Source: UBA10324 sp038326325
GTDB taxonomy: Bacteria > Bacteroidota > Bacteroidia > Chitinophagales > UBA10324
DNA: 64,000 nt
Assembly (NCBI GenBank): GCA_038326325.1
Contig: JBBQJW010000003.1
Span: forward strand, 1-64,000
Direction of reading: 5' to 3'
The notes beneath the pieces are model-generated. The model worked only from the letters and a program-made list of their open reading frames with translations. It was not told the origin of the DNA and did no database searches. Positions 49,994 through 57,805 of the stretch are shown one piece after another. The position numbers were made by a program, and so were the translations under genes. The stretch's first letter is position 1; each line of letters begins with the position of its first letter.

Positions 49994-50737
49994 ATGAAAT
50001 CCAAACTCATTTTCCTTTTAGCAATGCTTGTTTCATTGCAATGCTTTTCTCAGATAAAAGTTGGGGAACAGAAAATTGATATGGTTTTAATTCCATCCGG
50101 TTCAAGTGTGTCGGATGGAAAAAGTGTTTCAATACAATCATTTTATATCAGCAACGAAATCAGCAACAAGCAGTATCGCGCATTTACTGATTATGCAATT
50201 CATCATCCTGATTCAAGTTTAGGCTATTACGATGGTGCTGGAAGAACCCATTTTTCCAGATATTCTATTCTCTTCAGAGATTTAATTGATTCTTCTGTAA
50301 TGGAAAAAGCCGCAGGTGTAGCTTTTAAAAATTATTTTACGAATCCTTCATTTGATAATTTCCCTGTTGTTGGAATTTCTTTTAATGATGCCGTTTGGTT
50401 TTGTTCATGGCTGAATAGTGAAGAGAAAAAATCAGGAAATAATTCTGCCGCACTTATTCGTTTACCATTTAAAGAAGAGTGGTTTTATGCGGCTAAATGT
50501 TCAGCTTTTGAAAATGCAAATCCAAATACTTATCAGGCTGTAACAGTCGGAATTAAAAATGAGTTTGGGTTAAACCATTTTCAGGATAATCCGCAGGAAT
50601 ATTGTCAGTCAATTTTTGGTGGGGTTTTTATTTTGGGAGGAGAAAAGCAAATTGAACAGGCGAAAAATTTTAATTCAGAAAACCAGAAATCAGTGTTCAC
50701 CGGTTTCAGAATTGCACAGACTTCGCTGAATAAATAA
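49994..50737 (+). CDS. SUMF1/formylglycine-generating-enzyme-like exported protein
   Basis: Start at ATG 49994, giving the signal peptide MKSKLIFLLAMLVSLQCFSQ. The SUMF1 (FGE) fold follows: MVLIPSG, SFYISNEISNKQYRAFTDYAI, FPVVGISFNDAVWFCSWLNSEEKK, IRLPFKEEWFYAAK and FTGFRIAQ. The usual RLPTEAEWEYAAR is altered and active-site Cys pairs of true FGE are absent, so catalysis is unlikely. GldJ and GldK of the T9SS are SUMF1-like, but they are larger lipoproteins; this one lacks a lipobox. About 247 residues, probably structural or binding. Converges on the 50741 gene. Confidence 0.8.
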   Translation: MKSKLIFLLAMLVSLQCFSQIKVGEQKIDMVLIPSGSSVSDGKSVSIQSFYISNEISNKQYRAFTDYAIHHPDSSLGYYDGAGRTHFSRYSILFRDLIDSSVMEKAAGVAFKNYFTNPSFDNFPVVGISFNDAVWFCSWLNSEEKKSGNNSAALIRLPFKEEWFYAAKCSAFENANPNTYQAVTVGIKNEFGLNHFQDNPQEYCQSIFGGVFILGGEKQIEQAKNFNSENQKSVFTGFRIAQTSLNK

Positions 50738-50740
50738 TTT

Positions 50741-51187
50741 TTAACTCGAGGAATTCTTACGAGGTTTATCAATGTAACGGAGGGAATTATTTAATGGACG
50801 AACAAAGAAATTAATTGTTCCCATAAAAGTTGACATGAATAAAATGTATCTGATATTTTCCAAAAGGGTGGGCTTAAACCATTCAGGTATTAATGTAAAT
50901 GCAGTCCAGAATAATATCATTTCAATTACATTAATCAACCATTCTAGATATCCTTTGTGTTTCGGAACTGTTACACCCCTATAAATCTCGTTTTGTCTTT
51001 TATTTCTCGGAATAATTAAATAAATAATTGTAAAAGTTATTAATGTTGAACTTATAAAAACTAAAGTGATAAAACGAACCCAGTCAATATCAATAATCGC
51101 GATTTTATAAATCGCGTTTTCAATAAACACTTTTATTAATGCAAGAACTAAAATGCAAATGATAAAAATGCTAAGGAATTTTTTCAT
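50741..51187 (-). CDS. Small integral membrane protein, unknown
   Basis: 148 residues with four hydrophobic segments (about 4-22, 31-57, 85-103, 110-128): FLSIFIICILVLALIKVFI, FITLVFISSTLITFTIIYLII, WLINVIEMILFWTAFTLIP, YILFMSTFMGTINFFV. It ends in a basic tail (RYIDKPRKNSSS). No family recognised. Its start overlaps the ispH stop by 4 bp, so it is translated with ispH; a role in isoprenoid metabolism cannot be inferred from that alone. Confidence 0.7.
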   Translation of the reverse strand: MKKFLSIFIICILVLALIKVFIENAIYKIAIIDIDWVRFITLVFISSTLITFTIIYLIIPRNKRQNEIYRGVTVPKHKGYLEWLINVIEMILFWTAFTLIPEWFKPTLLENIRYILFMSTFMGTINFFVRPLNNSLRYIDKPRKNSSS

Positions 51188-52068
51188 GAAACAGTATTCA
51201 TCGAATAATTCTCACTAATAGTTTTAGAAACATTTTCCATCAACCACATAGGAGTGGAGGTGGCTCCGCAAATGCCAACCGATTCGCAGTTGTTAAACCA
51301 TTCAGTTTGCAATTCATCGGCAGAAGAAATAAAGTAAGTGCGCGGATTTGAGTCTTTACAAACTTGGAACAAAACTTTGCCATTCGAGCTTTTCTTTCCG
51401 CCAACAAAAATTACCACATCGTGTTTTGCTGAAAATATTTTAAGTTGAGGTTCGCGATTACTTACCTGCCTACAAATAGTATCGTTAGCTGTTACACTTG
51501 TATTTTCTTCTTTCGCGGCACGCTCTTCAATCAATTGTTTGATACGATAAAATTTATCGGTACTCTTGGTCGTTTGCGAAAAAAGTACAATCGGCTTTTT
51601 GTAATCAATTTTATCAAGGTCATTTTCAGTTGTAATGATGATGGCATTTTTATCAGTCTGTCCCATTAAGCCATTCACCTCAGCATGACCGGGTATTCCG
51701 AAAATAACAATCTGCGATTCTGCTTCAGGCAATTTATCGTAAGCAGTTTTTACTCTGTTCTGCAATTTCAAAACAACAGGACAACTTGCATCGAGCAATT
51801 GAATGTTATTTTTCAATGCGGTGAAATAAGTTTCTGGCGGCTCTCCGTGCGCGCGAATCAATACTTTGCAGTTGTGAAGATTTTGTAAGTCTTCGTGATT
51901 AATAATTTTTAACCCTTTATCAGTTAGGCGCTTTACTTCAATGTCGTTGTGAACAATATCGCCGAGGCAATAGAGTGTTTCGTTTTCTTCCAACTCATCT
52001 TCCGCCATCTGAATGGCATACACCACTCCGAAACAAAATCCACTGTTATCGTCAATGTTTACTTTCAT
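51184..52068 (-). CDS. ispH: 4-hydroxy-3-methylbut-2-enyl diphosphate reductase
   Basis: Last step of the MEP pathway: reductive dehydration of HMBPP to isopentenyl and dimethylallyl diphosphates by a [4Fe-4S] enzyme. 294 residues. The cluster cysteines are in DNSGFCFGV (Cys12), DASCPVVLKLQNRV and CESVGICGATSTPMWL. RAHGEPPETYF carries the conserved His and the diphosphate-binding segment. The -7 box TAATTTTG ends seven bases before the ATG, implying a nearly leaderless mRNA. Followed in the same operon by the small membrane gene. Confidence 0.95.
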   Translation of the reverse strand: MKVNIDDNSGFCFGVVYAIQMAEDELEENETLYCLGDIVHNDIEVKRLTDKGLKIINHEDLQNLHNCKVLIRAHGEPPETYFTALKNNIQLLDASCPVVLKLQNRVKTAYDKLPEAESQIVIFGIPGHAEVNGLMGQTDKNAIIITTENDLDKIDYKKPIVLFSQTTKSTDKFYRIKQLIEERAAKEENTSVTANDTICRQVSNREPQLKIFSAKHDVVIFVGGKKSSNGKVLFQVCKDSNPRTYFISSADELQTEWFNNCESVGICGATSTPMWLMENVSKTISENYSMNTVS

Positions 52069-52075
52069 GCTGAAG

Positions 52076-52083
52076 CAAAATTA
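52076..52083 (-). promoter_or_regulatory. -7 box (TAATTTTG) abutting ispH
   Basis: Exact TAnnTTTG on the minus strand, seven bases before the ispH ATG. It is about 45 bp downstream of the cmk stop. Confidence 0.5.
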
Positions 52084-52128
52084 TATTATTTATAGTGTAA
52101 CAGATTTAATGGTTGAATGTTTAATCAC

Positions 52129-52836
52129 TCAATTCTCAACTTTAACTTTTTCTATTTCATGTAATTTTTCTGTTACAAGATTAAATGCAAAAACCAATTG
52201 CTGTTCTTCGCTCATATAAGTGTTATCCAATTCAATTGCATCGCCTGCTTTATAAAGCGGACTTGCTTTTCGGTGACTGTCTTCGTAATCGCGAGATGAT
52301 AAATTATGAATTACTTCTTCCAGGGTTGCATCAATTCCTTTTTCGTGCAGTTCAATAAATCTTCTTTCAGCACGAATCTTTTCATCACTTGTTAAAAATA
52401 TTTTCAACTCTGCTGCAGGAAAAACAACAGTACCAATATCTCTTCCGTCCATTGTCAGTCCTTTGTTCTTTCCCATTACCTGCTGTTGTTGCACTAAAAA
52501 TTCACGCACTTCTTTAATGGCACTCACTGGGCTTACTTCTTCAGAAATTCGCATTGAACGAATTTCGTTCTCAACCACTTTTCCATTGAGCAAAGTTTCA
52601 GGTATTCCTGTTTTTGTATTGTATTGAAAACCGATTTTAATATTTTTCAATGCGCTTGCCATCTGACCAATGTTCCGATAATCAATTCCGTTTTCTAAAA
52701 AATAAAGTGTAACAGCGCGATACATTGCACCTGAATCAACATAAATATATTCAAGTTTATTGGCGAGTTGTCGGGCAAGAGTGCTTTTTCCGCACGAGGC
52801 ATGACCATCAATCGCAACAATAATTTTTCTTTCCAT
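52129..52836 (-). CDS. cmk: Cytidylate kinase
   Basis: Phosphorylates CMP and dCMP with ATP in pyrimidine salvage. About 235 residues from ATG 52836 (MERKIIVAIDGHASCGKST); a TTG or ATG nine bases upstream is less likely. P-loop GHASCGKST, lid/CMP-binding segments MYRAVTLYFLENGIDY and MDGRDIGTVVFPAAELKIFLTSDEKIRAERRF, and RDYEDSHRKASPLYKAGDAIELDNT match the family. It precedes ispH in the same direction, as in many Bacteroidota (cmk-ispH). Confidence 0.95.
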   Translation of the reverse strand: MERKIIVAIDGHASCGKSTLARQLANKLEYIYVDSGAMYRAVTLYFLENGIDYRNIGQMASALKNIKIGFQYNTKTGIPETLLNGKVVENEIRSMRISEEVSPVSAIKEVREFLVQQQQVMGKNKGLTMDGRDIGTVVFPAAELKIFLTSDEKIRAERRFIELHEKGIDATLEEVIHNLSSRDYEDSHRKASPLYKAGDAIELDNTYMSEEQQLVFAFNLVTEKLHEIEKVKVEN

Positions 52837-52952
52837 TCGGCACAAAACAAGTTAAAAGATTTCAGAGCCGAAAGTTTTGCACGATATAAAATGAAAGTTT
52901 GCAAGTATGGCCAAGTCGGCTATTTTCGGGCATCCAAAACCAAAACACATCA

Positions 52953-55900
52953 ATGAAAAAAATCATTACTGTTGTTGTTATTCTATTGACAGCAATCAAT
53001 TTACACGCAAGAGAAATTACAGGTTCTGCTGCAAACAAATTAATTAACGGAACAAGTAAAATTATCATCAACGACAAAACTGGATTCCCAACTTTTATTT
53101 ACATGAGCCCGGGAAAAGAAATTCCCGTTCAGTATTTTGAGAAGTGGGTTCGTTCAGCGTTTAAAACAACAAGCGCTTTTGCGTTTAAACAATTGCAAAC
53201 TTCGGTTGACGAAAAAAATATTTCACACATTCATTATCAGGAAACATGGAATGGAGTTCCAGTTCAAAACACTATGTTTATTGCTCATGTTCAAAACGGG
53301 AAAGTTATTTCGTGTAATGGTTGGTTTGCCCCTGTAATTAATGCCGGAGACGATAATACATTAACAGAATCATCAGCTTTAAATTTTGCGCTCGCTTACA
53401 CTAACGCGAATACTTATCGTTGGCAAAGTCCTGTTTTTCAAAAACTATCGGAATCAGAAAAACAAAATGCTATTGCCGCTTTATTTCCTAAGGGTGAATT
53501 GTTTTTTGCCTCAGTAAATGGAGATAACAAAAGTTTTAAACTGTGTTATCGTTTTGATGTTTATGCGATTCAACCCCTAAGCAGAAATTATGTTTTTGTT
53601 GATGCAAGTACCGGCGTAATTGTAAATACTATCGACAGAATAGAAACCGCTGATGCAACCGGAACTGCTGTAACAGGTTATGTAGGAACACAAACTATTA
53701 TCACTGATAGTTTCGCAGGCGGTTATCGTTTGCGCGAAGCCGATCGTGGATTGGGTATCGAAACTTATAATATGCAAACAGGATTGGATTATGCAACAGC
53801 AATTGATTTTACAGATGCTGATAACAACTGGAATAATGTGAACGCAAATTTAGATCAATACGCAGGTGATGCACATTATGGTGCTGAAATGACTTATGAT
53901 TATTATTGGTTGAATCACAACCGTAACAGTATTGATGATGCAGGACTGAAACTTATTAGCTATGTTCATTATGATGTTGGTTTTTATAATGCTTTTTGGG
54001 ATGGAGCTGAAATGACTTATGGTGATGGAAATGGAATGCCACTTACAGCATTAGATGTTTGTGGGCATGAAATTTCACATGGTGTAACAGAACACACTTG
54101 TGGTTTGAATTATCAGGATGAACCTGGTGGATTGAATGAAGGATTCAGTGATTGCATGGGCACTTCTGTTGAATTTTTTGGTTATCCGGGCAATGGTAAT
54201 TGGTTAATTGGGGAAGCATTCGGAACTCCGTTTCGTAGCATGGCTAATCCAAATTTGTATCAGAATCCAGATACTTATATGGGGCAATATTGGGTTGCAG
54301 CAGGCGGGCCTGACAATGGTGGGGTTCACACTAACAGTGGTGTTTTGAATTATTGGTTTTATTTAATGTCAGTTGGTGGAAGTGGAACAAACGATAATGG
54401 ATATGCTTATAATGTTGCTGGGTTAAATATTGGAGACGCTTCAGATATTTTATATAAAGCATGGAGAGATTACATGTTTTCAAATGCACAATATTCAGAT
54501 GCAAGAGTTTCAACTTTATCAGCTGCTACTGATATTTATGGTGGATGTTCACCCGAAGTTCAACTTGTAGCTGAAACATGGCATGCTGTAGGTGTGGGCG
54601 GAGCATTTGATCCAACTGTGGTTGCAGATTTCAGTGTTGATATTAATGCAGCATGTTCAGCGCCTGCAATTTTTAATTTTCAAAATTTAAGTCAAAACGG
54701 TGGAAGTTATACTTGGTATTTTGGTGATGGAACATCATCATCACAAATTTCTCCAGCCCATACTTACAATGCTTTAGGTACTTATGATGTGAAATTGGTA
54801 GTTGACGGTGGTGTGTGTGGAATAGATTCAATTACTTACCCTGCAATGATTCAGATTGATACAACTCTTCCTTGTGTATTCAATATGCCATTAACAGGAA
54901 TTTCAACTTTAACTTCTTGTGATGGATTGCTCTATGATAGCGGTGGCCCTGGCGGAAATTATACTGATAATCAAGATGTGATTACAACTATAGCACCGAC
55001 CAATGCAACAGGATTAACTTTAACATTTACAAGTTTCAGTTATGAAAATAATTATGATTACCTCTATATCTATGACGGTCCTACCACTGCAAGTCCGTTG
55101 ATTGGTCAGTATGACAATACTAATTTGCCCAATGGAGGAACGATAACAGCATCAGGAAATTCATTGACACTTGAATCAACTTCAGACCAAGGTTTGACTC
55201 AACCAGGATTTGCCGCCAGCTGGATTTGCTCAATTGCAATTCCCGGAGTTGATTTTACTTCTGATTTTACTACTACCTGTACCGGAGTAATTAACTTTTT
55301 AGATCAAACAACAAATTCACCAACAAACTGGTTGTGGGATTTTGGTGATGGAACAATTTCAACACTTCAAGATCCAACTCACACATTTGTAAACAATGGA
55401 ACATATTCAGTTAAATTGATTGCTACTAATACTATTGGAACTGATTCGCTTATTCAAATAGATTACATAACCGTTGATCATCCATCCGGTCCAACTGTTG
55501 TTAACGGAAATAACTGCGCAACAGGTACAGTGATACTTGGGGCTAATGGAGGAGGTGGAATATTAAATTGGTTTGATTCTCCAACAGGCGGAACACAAAT
55601 TGGAACAGGATCATCAATTACTACTCCATATATTACATCCACAACAACCTATTATGTTGAAGAAGCAGTTCAGTCGCCATTTATTTTCGGAGGCCCTGTT
55701 GATAATACAATTGGCGGTGGCGGTAATTATAATAATGGGTTCAACGATCGTTTCGAATACTTCGATTGCTATCAATCAATTAAACTTGTTTCTGTTTTAG
55801 TTTATGCCAGCGGAACAGCAGATCGTGATTTTCAATTGTTAGATGCAGGAGGTAACATTTTGCTCGATACAATTATTAATGTGCCTGCTGGAACACAGGA

Positions 55901-56843
55901 AGTCTTTTTAAACTGGACATTGCCAGTGGGAAATGGTTTGCAAATTGGTGTTCTCGCTACTGCAAATCTTTACAGAAACAGTGATGGCGCAAATTATCCA
56001 TATACAGTTCCCGGAATTTTATCTATCATAGGAAACAATGCAAACGATCCGGTTCGTTTTTATTTTCTGTATAATTGGAAACTGCAGTCGGCACCGTGTG
56101 TAAGTACCCGTACGGCTGTTACAGCAAATATTGGAAATCTTGATGCTACAATTTCCCCAAATGGAAACATTAGTCTTTGTGGTAATCAAAATCAGGTATT
56201 AAGTGCAGTTTCAGGGGCTTCATCTTACTTGTGGTCAAATGGTGCAACAACTCAGACTGTTACAGTTTCAACTTCAGGAAATTATTCTGTTCAGGTTACA
56301 AACGGTTCAGGTTGTACAGGATTTTCTCAAGTGGCAAATATTAGTTTTTCACCTGTTCCTTCCTCAGCATTCACATACAACAGCATCGGCTTCGATTATG
56401 GATTCAATTGTAATACAGCGGGCGGTGCTTCATACTCATGGAATTTTGGAGATGGTGGAACTGACAATACACAAAACCCTTCTCACTCATTTGTACAGGA
56501 TGGTTCATATATTGTTACACTTGTCGTTTGTAAGAATAATTGTTGCGACACCACTACTCAGATTATTGATATAAGTACTGGAATCAGTGATTTGATAAAT
56601 ATTGATGGGTGGAAAATTTTCCCGAACCCGACAATGAATAATTTCAATCTGAAATATTCAGGAACGGATAAAATTGAATCGCTTACCCTTTACAATACTT
56701 TGGGCGAAGTGGTTTGGAGCACCGTTTCTTCAAATGATAAAACATGGATCATTAACGCTGAAATTTTAGCGAGTGGCACCTATTTCCTCTCGGCGAAAAC
56801 CGTTACAGGTAATAAGGTTTTCAAATTAGAGAAGCTCAATTAG
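52953..56843 (+). CDS. Secreted M4-family metalloprotease with PKD, CUB and T9SS domains
   Basis: About 1296 residues from ATG 52953 (MKKIITVVVILLTAINLHA signal). An FTP-type propeptide leads into a thermolysin-like M4 domain (about 220-540): the zinc site is CGHEISHGVTEH with the downstream Glu in GGLNEGFSD, and the His of GGVHTNSGVLNYWFY completes the active site. Then come a PKD domain (WYFGDGTSSSQISP), a CUB-like domain (DGLLYDSGGPGGNYTDNQD), a second PKD (WDFGDGTISTLQDP), an Ig-like 'WFDSPTGGTQIGTG' segment, a lectin-like region, a third PKD (WNFGDGGTDNTQNP) and a type A sorting domain (WKIFPNPTMNNFNL). It is an extracellular protease for protein nutrients; PKD/CUB modules bind substrate. 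Confidence 0.95.
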   Translation: MKKIITVVVILLTAINLHAREITGSAANKLINGTSKIIINDKTGFPTFIYMSPGKEIPVQYFEKWVRSAFKTTSAFAFKQLQTSVDEKNISHIHYQETWNGVPVQNTMFIAHVQNGKVISCNGWFAPVINAGDDNTLTESSALNFALAYTNANTYRWQSPVFQKLSESEKQNAIAALFPKGELFFASVNGDNKSFKLCYRFDVYAIQPLSRNYVFVDASTGVIVNTIDRIETADATGTAVTGYVGTQTIITDSFAGGYRLREADRGLGIETYNMQTGLDYATAIDFTDADNNWNNVNANLDQYAGDAHYGAEMTYDYYWLNHNRNSIDDAGLKLISYVHYDVGFYNAFWDGAEMTYGDGNGMPLTALDVCGHEISHGVTEHTCGLNYQDEPGGLNEGFSDCMGTSVEFFGYPGNGNWLIGEAFGTPFRSMANPNLYQNPDTYMGQYWVAAGGPDNGGVHTNSGVLNYWFYLMSVGGSGTNDNGYAYNVAGLNIGDASDILYKAWRDYMFSNAQYSDARVSTLSAATDIYGGCSPEVQLVAETWHAVGVGGAFDPTVVADFSVDINAACSAPAIFNFQNLSQNGGSYTWYFGDGTSSSQISPAHTYNALGTYDVKLVVDGGVCGIDSITYPAMIQIDTTLPCVFNMPLTGISTLTSCDGLLYDSGGPGGNYTDNQDVITTIAPTNATGLTLTFTSFSYENNYDYLYIYDGPTTASPLIGQYDNTNLPNGGTITASGNSLTLESTSDQGLTQPGFAASWICSIAIPGVDFTSDFTTTCTGVINFLDQTTNSPTNWLWDFGDGTISTLQDPTHTFVNNGTYSVKLIATNTIGTDSLIQIDYITVDHPSGPTVVNGNNCATGTVILGANGGGGILNWFDSPTGGTQIGTGSSITTPYITSTTTYYVEEAVQSPFIFGGPVDNTIGGGGNYNNGFNDRFEYFDCYQSIKLVSVLVYASGTADRDFQLLDAGGNILLDTIINVPAGTQEVFLNWTLPVGNGLQIGVLATANLYRNSDGANYPYTVPGILSIIGNNANDPVRFYFLYNWKLQSAPCVSTRTAVTANIGNLDATISPNGNISLCGNQNQVLSAVSGASSYLWSNGATTQTVTVSTSGNYSVQVTNGSGCTGFSQVANISFSPVPSSAFTYNSIGFDYGFNCNTAGGASYSWNFGDGGTDNTQNPSHSFVQDGSYIVTLVVCKNNCCDTTTQIIDISTGISDLINIDGWKIFPNPTMNNFNLKYSGTDKIESLTLYNTLGEVVWSTVSSNDKTWIINAEILASGTYFLSAKTVTGNKVFKLEKLN

Positions 56844-56865
56844 AAATTTTTCAGGATTTTAATTT

Positions 56866-56903
56866 GAAAGCCCTTCGAATTTTTCGAAGGGCTTTCTTTT
56901 TTT
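56866..56903 (+). terminator. Terminator of the M4 protease gene
   Basis: GAAAGCCCTTCGAA-TTT-TTCGAAGGGCTTTC, a perfect 14-bp stem, then seven T. Confidence 0.92.
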
Positions 56904-56919
56904 CGCCTCCAAAAAAAAT

Positions 56920-56927
56920 TATTTTCG
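56920..56927 (+). promoter_or_regulatory. -7-like box (TATTTTCG) abutting the TerC gene
   Basis: Seven of eight match to TAnnTTTG, four bases before the ATG at 56932. Together with the terminator just upstream it leaves about 16 bp for the rest of the promoter, so the mRNA should be leaderless. Confidence 0.45.
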
Positions 56928-56931
56928 CCAA

Positions 56932-57702
56932 ATGAATTTCGACTTGAATATTTTTTTAGAAGCGAGCACTTGGATAAGCGTTCTCACGCTTACATTTCTT
57001 GAAATCGTATTAGGCGTCGACAATATTATTTTCATTTCAATCGTCGCGGGGAAGCTTCCTGAGAACAGGCAAAAGAGCGCGAGAAACATAGGGCTCCTGC
57101 TTGCGTTGGTCGTTCGTTTGATTTTACTTCTGTTTTTATCCATCATCATTGGTTTGACGGAACCGCTTTTCACATTGCCAATTGAATCGCTGTTACAGGG
57201 CATGGGCGTGGAAAACGCCGCGATGGGAGCGGCGATTTGTGGAAAGGATTTGATATTAATTATTGGAGGATTTTTTCTTCTCGCCAAATCAACATCGGAA
57301 ATTCATGGAAAGGTGGAGGGAACGCACGATGAAAAAGAAGTGAAAACCGGAAGCGCTTTCTGGCCGGTGATCACGCAAATAGTCGTAGTTGACATTGTTT
57401 TTTCTTTCGATTCCATATTAACCGCGATTGGATTGACGCAAATTATTTTGGTGATGATGATAGCGGTTGTGATTTCCATTTTAATCATGATTCAATTCAG
57501 CGGAATCATCAGCCGCGTGATTAACAAGCATCCGACTTTGCAAATGCTCGCGCTCGCGTTTTTGATATTGATTGGTTTTACCTTAATTCTTGAAGGGCTC
57601 GACATACACATAAACAAGGCGTTCATTTATGTCGCCGTATTATTTTCACTTTCAGTCGAATTGATAAATATCCGTTTAAGAAAAAAATCAAAGGCGGACT
57701 AA
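56932..57702 (+). CDS. TerC-family membrane protein (Alx-like)
   Basis: 256 residues, seven to eight membrane helices. The duplicated acidic motif that defines TerC is seen as FLEIVLGVDNIIFISI (about 22-37) and VVDIVFSFDSILTAIGL (about 142-158). TerC proteins are implicated in manganese export or in metalation of exported enzymes, and in tellurite resistance operons; no ter genes are adjacent. GC content and codon choice (GCG, CGC, GTC) are noticeably richer than in the neighbouring genes, which could mean transfer from a higher-GC donor. One TGTTACA copy (57191) is present. Confidence 0.92.
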   Translation: MNFDLNIFLEASTWISVLTLTFLEIVLGVDNIIFISIVAGKLPENRQKSARNIGLLLALVVRLILLLFLSIIIGLTEPLFTLPIESLLQGMGVENAAMGAAICGKDLILIIGGFFLLAKSTSEIHGKVEGTHDEKEVKTGSAFWPVITQIVVVDIVFSFDSILTAIGLTQIILVMMIAVVISILIMIQFSGIISRVINKHPTLQMLALAFLILIGFTLILEGLDIHINKAFIYVAVLFSLSVELINIRLRKKSKAD

Positions 57703-57787
57703 AGTTTTTCCGAAAATCAATTTTGATTTTAAGGTGGGAAATACTCATTGTTAACTTCTCGTAAAGACCAGTTCATTTAATACTCAT

Positions 57788-57795
57788 TACTTTTG
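57788..57795 (+). promoter_or_regulatory. -7 box (TACTTTTG) of rnr
   Basis: Exact TAnnTTTG ending 10 bases before the rnr ATG; the motif 'TTACTTTTGTCG' is shared with the rhlE promoter at 46304. Confidence 0.6.
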
Positions 57796-57805
57796 TCGAA
57801 TAAAT

